A DNA stretch of 64,000 bases from Bacteroidales bacterium (GCA_024400875.1 JAKSMB010000001.1:92916-156915), one strand, 5' to 3'. Shown: positions 14,751 through 25,180, numbered from the stretch's first letter. Program-made: numbers and translations. The notes: a model not told the origin generated them from the sequence alone.

Positions 14751-17183
14751 ATGAGAAAACTATACTTATTGTTTTTATCTTCAATCCTTGTTTTTGTTTC
14801 ATTTGGTCAAAAAGTTACCATAAGTGGTTACGTTTATGAGCAGGGAAGTTTGGAAACATTGCCGGGGACACTGATTTATGAACCCATATCGCAGGCTGCT
14901 GTTACTGCCAATACTTATGGATTCTACACCATTACGCTGCCTTATAGAGATTCTATGTATGTGGTGTTCAAAAGTTTCGGATTCTCCAACGACACGCTAT
15001 GGTTGAAAACCAATGGGAACGTTGAGTATGACGCCCGGTTGTTGAAGATTACGATGTTGGAAACCGTGAATATTACGGCAGAAAAGCGTAATACAGAGCA
15101 AGTACAGATGAGCACTTTGAAGTTGTCGCCCAAAGAAATTAAGAATGTGCCGATGCTTTTTGGAGAAAAGGATGTTTTCAAAACACTTCTGCTGATGCCA
15201 GGTGTACAATCGGCCTCGGAAGGAACATCGGGCATTTATGTGCGTGGTGGAGGACCTGATCAGAACCTCATCGTATTGGATGAAGCCACCATTTACAATG
15301 CTAATCATCTGCTGGGATTTTTCTCCATTTTCAATGGCGATGCTATCAAATCGGTGGAATTGGTGAAAGGCGGTTTTCCGGCCCGATATGGAGGTCGGTT
15401 GTCCTCCGTTATCGATATCAATATGCGTGATGGCAACAAAGAGTCCTACCATGTGGAGGGTGGGGTGGGTCTCATCTCCTCTAACGTGATGGTGGAAGGC
15501 CCCATCGTAAAGAATAAATCTTCGTTTATGATTTCGGGTCGCACTACCTATTTGGATCTCTTTTTAGTGCCTATTATGAAAATTGCCACTAAGGGAAGTA
15601 CTGCTGGCTACTACTTTTTCGATTTGAATGGCAAATTCAACTATAATTTTGGTACCAAAGATAGGCTTTTTGTCAGTACCTATTTTGGTCGCGACAAGTT
15701 CCATTTGACTGAGAGTTGGCGCGACGAAGGTGATCGGGAGAAATTCGCTGTAGGTTTATTTTGGCAGAATGCTACAGCCACTGCGCGATGGAATCATGTA
15801 TTTACTAATAAAATATTCTCCAATCTTTCGGCTATTTTTAGTGATTATAAAATGAATACCTATTCGGATTATGAATACAGATACCATGACGATGGCCAAA
15901 CGGAAAACTCGAGGTTCAACTCTGATTTCAATTCTGGCATTCGCGATTACACCTTGAAGTATGATGTGTCGTTCAATCCCAATGCCTCTCACAAGTTGTT
16001 GTCAGGGGTAGCAATTACCTACCACGAGGCGCGTCCCAATGCGTATGTAGTAAAGGCAGATACCAGCACTATGCGGAGGATAGAAAAGGAGAAGGGTTTG
16101 GAATACGCTTTCTATGTAGAAGATGAAGTCAATATCCGTAACCGTTTCCGTATCAATCCGGGCATTCGTTTAGTGGGTTTTTCTGTACCAAACAAGACCT
16201 ATTTTTCGCCAGAGCCACGACTATCGATGAGTTACAATATCTTGTCAAATCTGGCTATCAAAGCTTCCTATGCTATGATGAGTCAAAATATGATATTGTT
16301 GAGTACCAGTACAATAGGATTGCCTACAGACTTGTGGGTGCCTGCAACAGAGCATGTTAAGCCGCAGCGTTCGCAGCAGGTGGCTCTGGGTATTCATTAT
16401 GATTTGAAAAAACCACAACTCTCTTTTTCATTAGAAGGGTATTACAAGAAGATGAACAACATCTTGGCTTATAAGGAGGGATCGTCTTATTTTATGGATA
16501 TATTGCAAAATCTGTTGGATGAATCGCCTGCTGCTCATGACTTTGAAAGTCAGTGGAGCAACCAAGTGACCAGTGGTCAAGGTTGGTCTTACGGGATGGA
16601 GTTTTTGGTGCGCAAGGATGTTGGTAAGTTCACAGGCTGGTTGGGTTACACCTTGTCGTGGACGAAGCAGCAGTTTGATGAGTTGAACTTTGGAAAGCCG
16701 TTTTTTGCACGCTACGACCGTCGGCATGATATTTCCCTGGTGCTGATGTATAGTCCAAAATCTTGGCTCAACCTCTCTTTGTCATGGGTTTATGCTTCTG
16801 GTAATGCAGTTACCTTGCCCACGTCGGTGTATCCTTCTCAATCTATGTCCAACTACTTAACTCAAACGCAGGTCCCTATTGAGGATGTAAACGATTTATC
16901 GGGTTATTATTTTTACATAGAAGATTATGGAGAAAAGAATAATATCCGAATGAAGCCTTTCCATCATTTGGATGTAGCGGTACAATTTATCAAACCGCAT
17001 AAAAAGAATAAGGGGCAGAGTATTTTTGAAGTAAGTATTTACAATCTTTATAATCACAAGAATCCGTTTTTCTATAACATAGGAACAGAGTATGATTATG
17101 AAACTCATACATCCAAGCAGGTGGTCTATCAGATTTCCATTTTCCCGCTTATTCCTAATTTTACATACCATTTTAAATTCTAA
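14751..17183 (+). CDS. TonB-dependent outer-membrane receptor
   Basis: An 810-residue protein from the ATG at 14751 (MRKLYLLFLSSILVFVSFG), chosen because it opens the signal peptide; an upstream in-frame ATG at 14721 adds only ten unlikely residues. In order: a CarboxypepD_reg-like domain (about 22-105, VTISGYVYEQGS ... NTYGFYTITLP), the TonB plug (GVQSASEGTSGIYVRGGGPDQNLIVL in two pieces, then ELVKGGFPARYGGRLSSVIDI) and a beta-barrel to the C-terminus, ending in the aromatic FTYHFKF. It imports an unknown substrate using TonB energy. The downstream DUF4249 lipoprotein is the usual partner of this receptor class in Bacteroidetes. Confidence 0.92.
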   Translation: MRKLYLLFLSSILVFVSFGQKVTISGYVYEQGSLETLPGTLIYEPISQAAVTANTYGFYTITLPYRDSMYVVFKSFGFSNDTLWLKTNGNVEYDARLLKITMLETVNITAEKRNTEQVQMSTLKLSPKEIKNVPMLFGEKDVFKTLLLMPGVQSASEGTSGIYVRGGGPDQNLIVLDEATIYNANHLLGFFSIFNGDAIKSVELVKGGFPARYGGRLSSVIDINMRDGNKESYHVEGGVGLISSNVMVEGPIVKNKSSFMISGRTTYLDLFLVPIMKIATKGSTAGYYFFDLNGKFNYNFGTKDRLFVSTYFGRDKFHLTESWRDEGDREKFAVGLFWQNATATARWNHVFTNKIFSNLSAIFSDYKMNTYSDYEYRYHDDGQTENSRFNSDFNSGIRDYTLKYDVSFNPNASHKLLSGVAITYHEARPNAYVVKADTSTMRRIEKEKGLEYAFYVEDEVNIRNRFRINPGIRLVGFSVPNKTYFSPEPRLSMSYNILSNLAIKASYAMMSQNMILLSTSTIGLPTDLWVPATEHVKPQRSQQVALGIHYDLKKPQLSFSLEGYYKKMNNILAYKEGSSYFMDILQNLLDESPAAHDFESQWSNQVTSGQGWSYGMEFLVRKDVGKFTGWLGYTLSWTKQQFDELNFGKPFFARYDRRHDISLVLMYSPKSWLNLSLSWVYASGNAVTLPTSVYPSQSMSNYLTQTQVPIEDVNDLSGYYFYIEDYGEKNNIRMKPFHHLDVAVQFIKPHKKNKGQSIFEVSIYNLYNHKNPFFYNIGTEYDYETHTSKQVVYQISIFPLIPNFTYHFKF

Positions 17184-17280
17184 AATATGGTTGATTACCA
17201 ACGAGTAGCAGTCTGTCTGGACATTGTTCACAAAAATATGATGAATGAAAAAGAATACGCAATTTTGTTACAATAGGAAT

Positions 17281-18249
17281 ATGAATATTAAACATAAAAC
17301 ACTTTTGTTATTGGTTATAGCAAGTCTCTTTTCTTTAACAGGATGTATAGATGTAGTTGATTTGGGTAACCAGATTGATGCACAGCCCAAATTGGTGTTG
17401 TATAGCAGGTTGTGTCCGCAATTGGATTCCACTTATATTCTATTGACTACTTCGGATGTCTTATATAGTTCGAGTAATTCTTCAGGAGGGATAAGTAATT
17501 CTGTAGCTGATATTAATGTCATAAAAGATGGCATTGTAGAGTTGTCGTCGGATGGTCATCATTGGACGATGGCAAAATTTGACGAGGTGCGGCAGCAATA
17601 TCTGCTCACGCAGGATGAATTTCCCATAGAAGAGGGACGCACTTACTACATACGTGCTTCGCATGAAGGGTATCCTGATGTGAGTGCCTCCTGCACAGTG
17701 CCGTACACTCGCAACGTGAATTTCCATTTTGATATTGTGGATGCGCAAGGCGATGTTCATTGGGGCGAGGTGTGTAATGAACCACACAAAGACCTTTATG
17801 CTGAATGGACCGACTTTCCGGGTGAACAGAATTTTTATATGTTGGCCACTAAGCGTATTTTGATCTGCCATCATTACGCGTATAATAACATAACCCACAG
17901 TTATGAAGAAGATAGTACCACTTATGCGTTAGACTGGTTTACACCAGGTTTGGAAAACGAAAACGGATCGTATATTTCCGTCTTTTCAGATGAAGGGAAG
18001 GACGGACGGGTGATGCGAGGCTTGTTGGAAGAGTTTTATGATGAACCTGATTACGAAGACCTTGATTTTCAAGGACAATATTATCTGCTTTTATTGGATA
18101 AGAGTTGCTATCTGTATGAAAAATCACTTTACGAAAATGACTTTGCTGGATTGTCCTTTTTGATGTTGGAACCCATGCATACCTACAGCAACATTAAAAA
18201 TGGATTCGGGTTGTTTGGGGCGTTTTGCATGCAGGCCGTCAGCTTTTAA
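17281..18249 (+). CDS. DUF4249-type lipoprotein
   Basis: A 322-residue lipoprotein from the ATG at 17281 (MNIKHKTLLLLVIASLFSLT), with lipobox LTGC and Cys near residue 19; a start 12 codons earlier would spoil the signal sequence. The DUF4249 pattern is visible: the strand PKLVLYSRLCP after the lipobox, SSDGHHW, and a long YYLLLLDKSCYLYEKSL stretch near the C-terminus. DUF4249 lipoproteins are encoded next to CarboxypepD_reg/TonB receptors and probably cover or assist them at the outer membrane. The gene follows the receptor by 97 bases with no clear promoter, so co-transcription is likely. Confidence 0.8.
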   Translation: MNIKHKTLLLLVIASLFSLTGCIDVVDLGNQIDAQPKLVLYSRLCPQLDSTYILLTTSDVLYSSSNSSGGISNSVADINVIKDGIVELSSDGHHWTMAKFDEVRQQYLLTQDEFPIEEGRTYYIRASHEGYPDVSASCTVPYTRNVNFHFDIVDAQGDVHWGEVCNEPHKDLYAEWTDFPGEQNFYMLATKRILICHHYAYNNITHSYEEDSTTYALDWFTPGLENENGSYISVFSDEGKDGRVMRGLLEEFYDEPDYEDLDFQGQYYLLLLDKSCYLYEKSLYENDFAGLSFLMLEPMHTYSNIKNGFGLFGAFCMQAVSF

Positions 18250-18379
18250 TCGCAAACAACAAGAATTTTTACTGTTGCTAGAATAATTCTTACGCCGTAT
18301 CAGCGGCTGATAACACTTTTTCAACCAATAACGGTTGAAAGCATCTCTATTCGTACTTTCTCATTCTCAAAGTTTTTTG

Positions 18380-18387
18380 TATCTTTG
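18380..18387 (+). promoter_or_regulatory. -7 element of the ileS promoter
   Basis: TATCTTTG matches TAnnTTTG, 29 bases before the ileS ATG, with a CTTTC stretch about 20 bases upstream. Confidence 0.6.
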
Positions 18388-18416
18388 CAATTTGGAAAAA
18401 TAAAATCTTCGATATA

Positions 18417-21400
18417 ATGAAATATACTGAGTACAAAGGACTTAATCTTCCAGGTATTGCGGAAGAAATCAGAAAATATTGGGAAGACAAGGATGTCTTC
18501 GCCAAAAGTTTGTCCACCCGTGAAGGACACGAACGTTTTGTCTTCTTCGAAGGACCTCCATCCGCTAACGGTATGCCGGGCATCCACCACGTGATGGCTC
18601 GTACCATTAAGGACATCGTTTGCCGCTATCAAACCCTCACCGGCAAATATGTAGGCCGTAAGGGCGGTTGGGACACCCACGGACTTCCAGTTGAACTCGG
18701 TGTTGAGAAAACATTAGGCATTACCAAAGAGGATATCGGCAAATCCATCTCTATTGAAGATTACAACAAGGCTTGCCGTACTGAAGTGATGAAATTCAAG
18801 GACAAATGGGACGATGTGACCCGCAAGATGGGCTACTGGGTAGATCTCGAACATCCGTACATCACCTTCGACAACAAATACATCGAAACCGTATGGTATT
18901 TGCTCTCTGAACTTTATAAAAAAGGTCTTCTTTACAAAGGTTACTCTATCCAACCGTATTCACCCGCTGCTGGTACCGGTCTTAGTTCCCATGAGTTGAA
19001 CCTTCCAGGTTGCTACCGCGACGTGAAAGATACCACTTGCACGGGTCAGTTCAAAGTTAAGAAAGACCAAAAGGTGGCTCTTCCTTTCGGCTTAACTGAG
19101 GTTCCAGAGAACTTCTATTTCCTTGCTTGGACAACCACTCCTTGGACTTTGCCATCCAACACGGCATTGGCAGTTGGTCCAAAGATCGTTTATAACCTTA
19201 TCGAAACTTTCAACCCATATTCTGGCGATCCAGTGAAGATTGTGATGGCTAAGAATCTGGTGAACACCTATTTCAAACCGGAATGGGCTGAGTTGGCGTT
19301 CGAAGACTACAAACCAGGCGACAAGAACATCCCTTACCGCATTTTGGGCGAAGAGGTAGGTGCTAACCTTGTGGGCATCGAGTACGAACAGCTGATCCCT
19401 TACATGACCCCAGAAGATGGCGCCTTCCGTGTTATCCCTGGCGACTATGTAACCACCGAAGATGGTACGGGTATCGTTCACATCGCTCCTACTTTCGGTG
19501 CCGATGATAAGAAGGTGGCTACCGACGCTGGCATTCCGCCAATGACCGTCATCGACCTCAACGGCAGCGTGGCTCCTATGGTGGATAAGACCGGTAAATT
19601 CTTCCTGATGAAGGATTTGGATTCTGAGTTTGTAAAGAATCACGTAAATGTGGAACTCTACAAGACCGTAGAGGGTCGTTATGTGAAATCCGATTATGAA
19701 AAACCGGAAGAGAAACACGACGAAAGCCTGGATATCTTCATCTGCTTGTGGCTCAAACAAGAACGCAAAGTGTTCAAGATTGAAAAACATACACACAACT
19801 ATCCACACTGCTGGCGTACCGACAAACCGGTACTCTACTATCCGTTGGATTCTTGGTTCATCAAAACCACCGCTTACCGCGACCGTATGATCGAACTCAA
19901 CAAGACCATCAAGTGGAAACCAGCCGCTACTGGCTCCGGCCGTTTCGGCAACTGGCTTGAAAACCTTGTGGATTGGAACCTCTCCCGCTCACGTTACTGG
20001 GGCGTTCCATTGCCAATTTGGACCACAGAGGACAAGAAAGAGCAAATCTGTATCGGTTCTATCGAACAGTTGATGGCTGAAATCGACAAGGCTATCGCTG
20101 CTGGCTTTATGACCGAAAATCCTTATAAGAACTTCAAGGTTGGAGATTATGATCAAGCCAACTATGACAATAACATCGACTTGCACAAACCATACGTGGA
20201 CAACATCTTCCTCGTATCTCCAAGCGGCAAGAAGATGACCCGCGAAAGCGATCTCATCGACGTTTGGTTCGACTCCGGCTCTATGCCTTACAGCCAGTTG
20301 CACTATCCGTTCGAAAACAAAGAGTTCTTCGAAAAGAACTTCCCAGCCGATTTCATCGCCGAGGGCGTTGACCAAACACGTGGTTGGTTCTTCACCTTGC
20401 ACGCTATCGCTACGATGTTGTTCGACAGCGTTGCCTATAAGTCTGTAGTTTCCAATGGTTTGGTACTGGATAAGAACGGCAACAAGATGTCTAAACGTTT
20501 GGGCAACGCCGTTGACCCATTCGAAATCTTGGGCAAATATGGTCCGGATGCTACCCGCTGGTATATGATTACCAACGCTTCTCCTTGGGACAACCTCAAG
20601 TTTGACGAAGCTGGTATCGGCGAGGTACAACGCAAGTTCTTCGGCACCTTGTACAATACCTACAACTTCTTTGCAATGTATGCCAACATTGATGGCTTCA
20701 CCTACAAAGAAGCCGACATCCCATTTGAAAAACGTCCGGAAATCGACCGATGGATTCTCTCAGAATTGAATACTTTGGTAAAACGTTGCCAAGAAAATTA
20801 CATCGACTACGAACCTACGAAGGTGGGTCGTGACATCCAGGACTTTGTGGATGCTTACCTCAGCAACTGGTACGTGCGTCTTTGCCGCCGCCGTTTCTGG
20901 AAAGGCGAATATACGGAAGACAAGATCTCTGCTTATCAGACTTTGTACACCTGTATGGAAACCATCGCAAAGATTGCTTCCCCAATCGCTCCATTCTTCA
21001 TGGATAAACTCTACTTGGATTTGAACACCATCTCTGGCAAGGAGAACTTCGAATCCATCCACTTATCCAACTACCCGGAAGTACACGAAGAGTTGATCGA
21101 CAAGGATCTGGAAGAAAGAATGCAGTTGGCACAACAATTCTGCTCTATGGTTCTCTCTTTGAGAAAGAAGACCAATTTGAAGGTTCGTCAGCCGTTGGCT
21201 AAGATTATGATTCCGTTTATGGACGAACGCTTCAAACAGCAGATTTCCCTCGTTCAAGATCTGATTCTGCACGAAGTCAATGTGAAAGAATTGGTATTCG
21301 TAAGTAATGAAGACGGCGTATTTGTTAAGCGTATCAAACCGGACTTCAAGAAGTTGGGACCAAAATACGGTAAGATTATGAAGTTGGTGGCTGCACAAAT

Positions 21401-21845
21401 CACTGGTTTCTCACAGGCCGACATCGCACAACTTGAAAAGGACGGCACTATCGGTTTCGAAATCGAAGGACAACCGGTAGAGATCTCCGTTGAAGACGTT
21501 GAAATCCAAGCTCAAGACATTCCTGGTTGGGTGGTTGCTAACCAAGACGCCTTGACCGTAGCTTTGGATATCGAAGTAAGCGAAGAGTTGAAGAACGAAG
21601 GTTATGCTCGCGAGTTTGTTAAGCAAATCCAGACCTATCGTAAGGAAAACAACTTCGAAGTGTTGGATCACATTCAGGTTACAGTAGAGGAAAATGCTGC
21701 AGTAACACCTGCATTAAAAGCCTTCGAAAGCTATATCTGCAACGAAACCCTCTGTACTTCATTGACCATTGCTGAAAAGGTGGACAATGCTACAGAATTG
21801 GATTTGGAAGACGTGAAGCTGCAAGTGGTCATCAGTAAGAATTAA
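18417..21845 (+). CDS. ileS: Isoleucyl-tRNA synthetase, type 2 (eukaryote-like)
   Basis: A 1142-residue class I synthetase that charges tRNA-Ile. It belongs to the longer eukaryote-like IleRS2 type: the N-terminus reads FFEGPPSANGMPGIHHVMAR and the next motif GGWDTHGLPVELGVEK. The HIGH signature is present as G55-I-H-H58, that is GxHH rather than HxGH, and the KMSKR loop is at 690-694. The editing domain includes PGDYVTTEDGTGIVHIAPTF, and the C-terminal anticodon-binding region contains TNLKVRQPLAK. GxHH IleRS2 enzymes are reported as highly mupirocin-resistant. Codon use indicates high expression. Confidence 0.97.
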   Translation: MKYTEYKGLNLPGIAEEIRKYWEDKDVFAKSLSTREGHERFVFFEGPPSANGMPGIHHVMARTIKDIVCRYQTLTGKYVGRKGGWDTHGLPVELGVEKTLGITKEDIGKSISIEDYNKACRTEVMKFKDKWDDVTRKMGYWVDLEHPYITFDNKYIETVWYLLSELYKKGLLYKGYSIQPYSPAAGTGLSSHELNLPGCYRDVKDTTCTGQFKVKKDQKVALPFGLTEVPENFYFLAWTTTPWTLPSNTALAVGPKIVYNLIETFNPYSGDPVKIVMAKNLVNTYFKPEWAELAFEDYKPGDKNIPYRILGEEVGANLVGIEYEQLIPYMTPEDGAFRVIPGDYVTTEDGTGIVHIAPTFGADDKKVATDAGIPPMTVIDLNGSVAPMVDKTGKFFLMKDLDSEFVKNHVNVELYKTVEGRYVKSDYEKPEEKHDESLDIFICLWLKQERKVFKIEKHTHNYPHCWRTDKPVLYYPLDSWFIKTTAYRDRMIELNKTIKWKPAATGSGRFGNWLENLVDWNLSRSRYWGVPLPIWTTEDKKEQICIGSIEQLMAEIDKAIAAGFMTENPYKNFKVGDYDQANYDNNIDLHKPYVDNIFLVSPSGKKMTRESDLIDVWFDSGSMPYSQLHYPFENKEFFEKNFPADFIAEGVDQTRGWFFTLHAIATMLFDSVAYKSVVSNGLVLDKNGNKMSKRLGNAVDPFEILGKYGPDATRWYMITNASPWDNLKFDEAGIGEVQRKFFGTLYNTYNFFAMYANIDGFTYKEADIPFEKRPEIDRWILSELNTLVKRCQENYIDYEPTKVGRDIQDFVDAYLSNWYVRLCRRRFWKGEYTEDKISAYQTLYTCMETIAKIASPIAPFFMDKLYLDLNTISGKENFESIHLSNYPEVHEELIDKDLEERMQLAQQFCSMVLSLRKKTNLKVRQPLAKIMIPFMDERFKQQISLVQDLILHEVNVKELVFVSNEDGVFVKRIKPDFKKLGPKYGKIMKLVAAQITGFSQADIAQLEKDGTIGFEIEGQPVEISVEDVEIQAQDIPGWVVANQDALTVALDIEVSEELKNEGYAREFVKQIQTYRKENNFEVLDHIQVTVEENAAVTPALKAFESYICNETLCTSLTIAEKVDNATELDLEDVKLQVVISKN

Positions 21846-21871
21846 GGATTATCCCTATAGCATTTTAAGAG

Positions 21872-21905
21872 TAGAACCCTTTGTCCATCAAAGGGTTCTA
21901 TTCTT
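21872..21905 (+). terminator. Terminator after ileS
   Basis: A 12-bp perfect stem, 21872-21883 with 21889-21900, five-base loop, followed by TTCTT. The T-run is short, so some read-through into parE is possible. Confidence 0.65.
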
Positions 21906-21924
21906 AAAAAAACAACATGAAAAT

Positions 21925-23769
21925 ATGGCAGAATATAAAGATGACAATATTATAACCCTAAATTGGGATGAGCATATACGTACCCGTCCGGGTATGTACA
22001 TCGGCAAGTTGGGCGATGGCTCCTCCCACGACGACGGTATCTATGTCCTTCTTAAAGAGGTCATCGACAACTCTATCGATGAATTTATGGAGGGACACGG
22101 CAAGACGTTTGAAGTAACGATTAAAGAAAAAAGGGTTACCGTGCGCGACTACGGGCGCGGTATCCCTTTGAATAAAGTGGTGGACTGTGTTTCCAAGATG
22201 AACACGGGTGGTAAGTTCAACGAGGGTACCGCCTTCGAGGCCTCCATCGGTATGAACGGCGTGGGTGTGAAAGCGGTAAACGCACTCTCAACGTCATTCT
22301 CCGTGCAGAGTTTCCGCGACGGAAAGACCAAAAGAGCCGAGTTCTCCTGCGGTCGCGTCGTCAAGGAATATCCGTTGGAAGACTCGGAAGAAAAAAACGG
22401 TACGCTGATCTCGTTTCTCCCCGATGATACCATCTTCGAAAACTACGACTGGTACACCGAATATATCGACGACCTCATTTGGAACTATGTCTATTTGAAT
22501 AGAGGGTTGACCATCAATTTCAATGGGAAAAAATACTATTCCAAGAATGGTTTGTTGGACCTCTTGAATAAGGAAACGGGCGACAATAAGTTGTATGAGC
22601 CTATTTATTTGAAGGATGAAAACTTTGAATTTGCGATGGTTCATACCAACAGAAAATATGGTGAGGACTATTTCACCTTTGTCAACAGCCAGTACACCTC
22701 TCATGGTGGTACGCACCAACAGGCTATGCGTGAAGCCATTGTGAAGACGTGTAGAGAGTTCTACAACAAGAACTTTGAACCCAGCGACGTGCGCAACTCC
22801 GTGGCGGCAACTATGGCTATCCGCGTGAAGCAGCCGATCTTTGAATCGCAAACCAAAACTAAGTTGGGTTCCGACTATATGACACCAGGTGGTCAAACCA
22901 TCCGTAACTACGTGAATGACATCATCGGTCGATTGTTGGACAACTACCTGCACAAGAATCAGGAGACGGCTGACATCATCCTGAAGAAGATCCAGGAGGC
23001 TGAAAAAGAACGTACAGCCATTGCTGCGTTAAAAAAGCAGTCGAAGGAAATCCAGAAGCGTGTAAGCTTGAACAACAGTAAGTTGCGTGACTGCCGTTAT
23101 CACTTCAACACCAATGACCCGAGGGGATTGGAGACGATGATCTTCATCACGGAGGGTGACTCTGCATCTGGTTCCATCACGCAATCGCGAGATGCGAATA
23201 CGCAGGCGGTCTTTAGTTTGATGGGTAAGCCGGCCAACATTATCAAGTCGAAGAGTGCGATATACGAGAACAAGGAGTTGAGTTTATTGCAGGCTGCTTT
23301 GAACTTGGAAGAGGGTTTGGAAGGGCTGAGGTACAACAACATCATCATCGCCACCGATGCCGATGTGGACGGCATGCACATCCGTTTGTTGTTGATGGCC
23401 TTTTTCATCCAGTTGTTCCCGGATGTGGTTCGTAATGGCCACGTGTTCGTATTGCAGACGCCATTGTTCCGTGTGCGTAACAAGCAGAAGACGATGTACT
23501 GCTATTCGGAAGAAGAAAAGCAGGCCGCTATCAAAAAGTTGGGCAACAAGCCTGAGATCACACGATTTAAAGGTTTGGGTGAAATTTCTCCGAAGGAATT
23601 CAAGAATTTCATTGGAAAATCAATCCGTTTGGAGCCTGTAGTATTGGATCCAAAAGCCAATATTGATGCGGTTATTGAGTATTATATGGGTAAGAATACG
23701 GTTGAAAGACAGAACTTTATCATAGAAAATTTACGTGAAGAGATTGATAATTTCTCTGAAGAATCATAA
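21925..23769 (+). CDS. parE: DNA topoisomerase IV subunit B
   Basis: A 614-residue GHKL-type II topoisomerase ATPase subunit. The N-terminal ATP-binding motifs are RPGMYIGKLG, EVIDNSIDEF, DYGRGIP and GMNGVGVKAVNAL; the switch-Lys region ends with QTKTKLG. The TOPRIM domain has EGDSASGS near 410 and TDADVDGMHI near 477, followed by RFKGLGEISP. Length and the absence of the extra GyrB insertion favour ParE over GyrB, and Bacteroidetes ParE proteins have this form. parC is not adjacent within the window. It would decatenate daughter chromosomes. The gene follows ileS by 79 bases without an obvious promoter. Confidence 0.88.
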   Translation: MAEYKDDNIITLNWDEHIRTRPGMYIGKLGDGSSHDDGIYVLLKEVIDNSIDEFMEGHGKTFEVTIKEKRVTVRDYGRGIPLNKVVDCVSKMNTGGKFNEGTAFEASIGMNGVGVKAVNALSTSFSVQSFRDGKTKRAEFSCGRVVKEYPLEDSEEKNGTLISFLPDDTIFENYDWYTEYIDDLIWNYVYLNRGLTINFNGKKYYSKNGLLDLLNKETGDNKLYEPIYLKDENFEFAMVHTNRKYGEDYFTFVNSQYTSHGGTHQQAMREAIVKTCREFYNKNFEPSDVRNSVAATMAIRVKQPIFESQTKTKLGSDYMTPGGQTIRNYVNDIIGRLLDNYLHKNQETADIILKKIQEAEKERTAIAALKKQSKEIQKRVSLNNSKLRDCRYHFNTNDPRGLETMIFITEGDSASGSITQSRDANTQAVFSLMGKPANIIKSKSAIYENKELSLLQAALNLEEGLEGLRYNNIIIATDADVDGMHIRLLLMAFFIQLFPDVVRNGHVFVLQTPLFRVRNKQKTMYCYSEEEKQAAIKKLGNKPEITRFKGLGEISPKEFKNFIGKSIRLEPVVLDPKANIDAVIEYYMGKNTVERQNFIIENLREEIDNFSEES

Positions 23770-23849
23770 TTTTTTTGAGACTTAAACTTTTTAACAAAAA
23801 TAAACTCAAAAAAAACCGTGGAAAAACTGGATAAGTGTGGAAAAAAGTG

Positions 23850-23857
23850 TATTTTTG
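23850..23857 (+). promoter_or_regulatory. -7 element of the 23910-25157 gene
   Basis: TATTTTTG matches TAnnTTTG; the leader to the ATG at 23910 is about 48 nt. A weak CTGG lies about 20 bases upstream. Confidence 0.6.
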
Positions 23858-23909
23858 CGCGCTTATTAGCGAAACGTATAATTAATTTATAAATTAAAAA
23901 CACAAACAA

Positions 23910-25157
23910 ATGAAAAAATTTTACGCTGTTGTTGCATTAATGTTAGTTGCAACATTCTGCTTTGCTCAAAATTTGACTCCAAAGCAGGCTCATCAATTTG
24001 ATGGCAAAAAAATGATCGTTACTGACAAGCACATGAATGCTGCTAAGAATGAAGCAGGTTCTATGTGGTTCACCTACCCAGCATTGGTAGAAGAATACTG
24101 GGGACTGGAAGGCGATTTCAGATCATATCCTTTGCAATTGGACACCAATGGTTTGATGTTCCCATCAAATGGTGATCCTTGGCATCCAAACGTATGTGGT
24201 TGGGGTCAAACTTATGATTTCTCAAACCAATTCTACGATGACGTACTTGGTGAAGGCGCTATCTCTTTGGCAAACACAAGCACTTATAGCCTTGACTCTA
24301 TCATGATTCATGGTGGTTATTTCCGTGGCAGCCAAACTCCTGCTAACTCTGTTGATACTATGATCGTAGGTGTTTTGACAACTGTTTCTGAAGACCAACT
24401 CATGTCTTTGTCAACAGCTGATGTTAACCCTATCATCAACTTCTATGCAGTAGATTATGATCCAGCAACTGGCGTTCAATTAAACGCTATCGTTTACAAA
24501 TTCCCTTTGACCGCTAATGATGTTTCTGAAACAACTGAAGATGGTTCTTACTATTCAGCTGCTCTCGAATTCCCTATCGGTTTGAACAACATTTCTAACA
24601 AAGTTTTACACATCGCTTACGCTTATAAGAGAGGTTACGATGTTGGTTTGAATGATACTCTTATGAACCATTCTTACTTCGCAGCTTGGATCTACAGCGA
24701 CCCACGTTCTAACTACTGCCCTTACCAAAATGGTTGGACCCAGTTCATCGACAATGACAACATGAACCAAGGTGGTACTATCGACAGCGACACAAGATTC
24801 GACATCGGCGTTACTCCTGACAGCTGGAGCTACAGAATCTACACTCCATCTTCATTCTGGAATGAATTGCACTATCCGTACATGTATATCAAGGTTTCTT
24901 GCGACGATTGCGCTATCGTAAATGTTGAAGATATGGAAAAAGAAAACATCACTGTTTATCCTAACCCTGCAACAAACAACATCACTGTTAACACAGGTAG
25001 CGAAGAAAAAGCTCTCGTTGAAATGTTCAACCTCGTTGGTCAAAAAGTTTACAGCGAAAACGTTGTTGGTACAACTACTATCAATGTTTCTAACATGAAG
25101 GCTGGCGTTTACATGCTCAGAGTTAACAACCACACAACTAAAGTTGTTGTTAAATAA
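23910..25157 (+). CDS. Secreted protein with T9SS sorting domain, function unknown
   Basis: A 415-residue protein with a signal peptide (MKKFYAVVALMLVATFCFAQ) and a C-terminal type A T9SS sorting domain from about residue 340 (ITVYPNPATNNITV ... GVYMLRVNNHTTKVVVK). The middle (about 25-335) is a beta-rich, aromatic-rich region with no motif I recognise; it includes HPNVCGWGQTYDFSNQFYDD and resembles the non-FN3 globular regions of the giant proteins later in the window only in composition. Such proteins cross the outer membrane through PorU/PorV-linked T9SS and are anchored or released. It has its own promoter and terminator, and its codon bias suggests high expression. Confidence 0.85.
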   Translation: MKKFYAVVALMLVATFCFAQNLTPKQAHQFDGKKMIVTDKHMNAAKNEAGSMWFTYPALVEEYWGLEGDFRSYPLQLDTNGLMFPSNGDPWHPNVCGWGQTYDFSNQFYDDVLGEGAISLANTSTYSLDSIMIHGGYFRGSQTPANSVDTMIVGVLTTVSEDQLMSLSTADVNPIINFYAVDYDPATGVQLNAIVYKFPLTANDVSETTEDGSYYSAALEFPIGLNNISNKVLHIAYAYKRGYDVGLNDTLMNHSYFAAWIYSDPRSNYCPYQNGWTQFIDNDNMNQGGTIDSDTRFDIGVTPDSWSYRIYTPSSFWNELHYPYMYIKVSCDDCAIVNVEDMEKENITVYPNPATNNITVNTGSEEKALVEMFNLVGQKVYSENVVGTTTINVSNMKAGVYMLRVNNHTTKVVVK

Positions 25158-25180
25158 TTTTAGCATCTAATACTAAAGAA

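Noticed and set aside
18319-18340. 8-bp hairpin (TTTCAACC/GGTTGAAA) between the DUF4249 gene and ileS
   Set aside because: No T-run follows on the plus strand and it lies just before the ileS promoter; could be a terminator or operator but too weak to call.
19092-19808. 238-codon minus-strand ORF opposite ileS
   Set aside because: Arises from the biased codons of ileS; no domain, promoter or plausible start.
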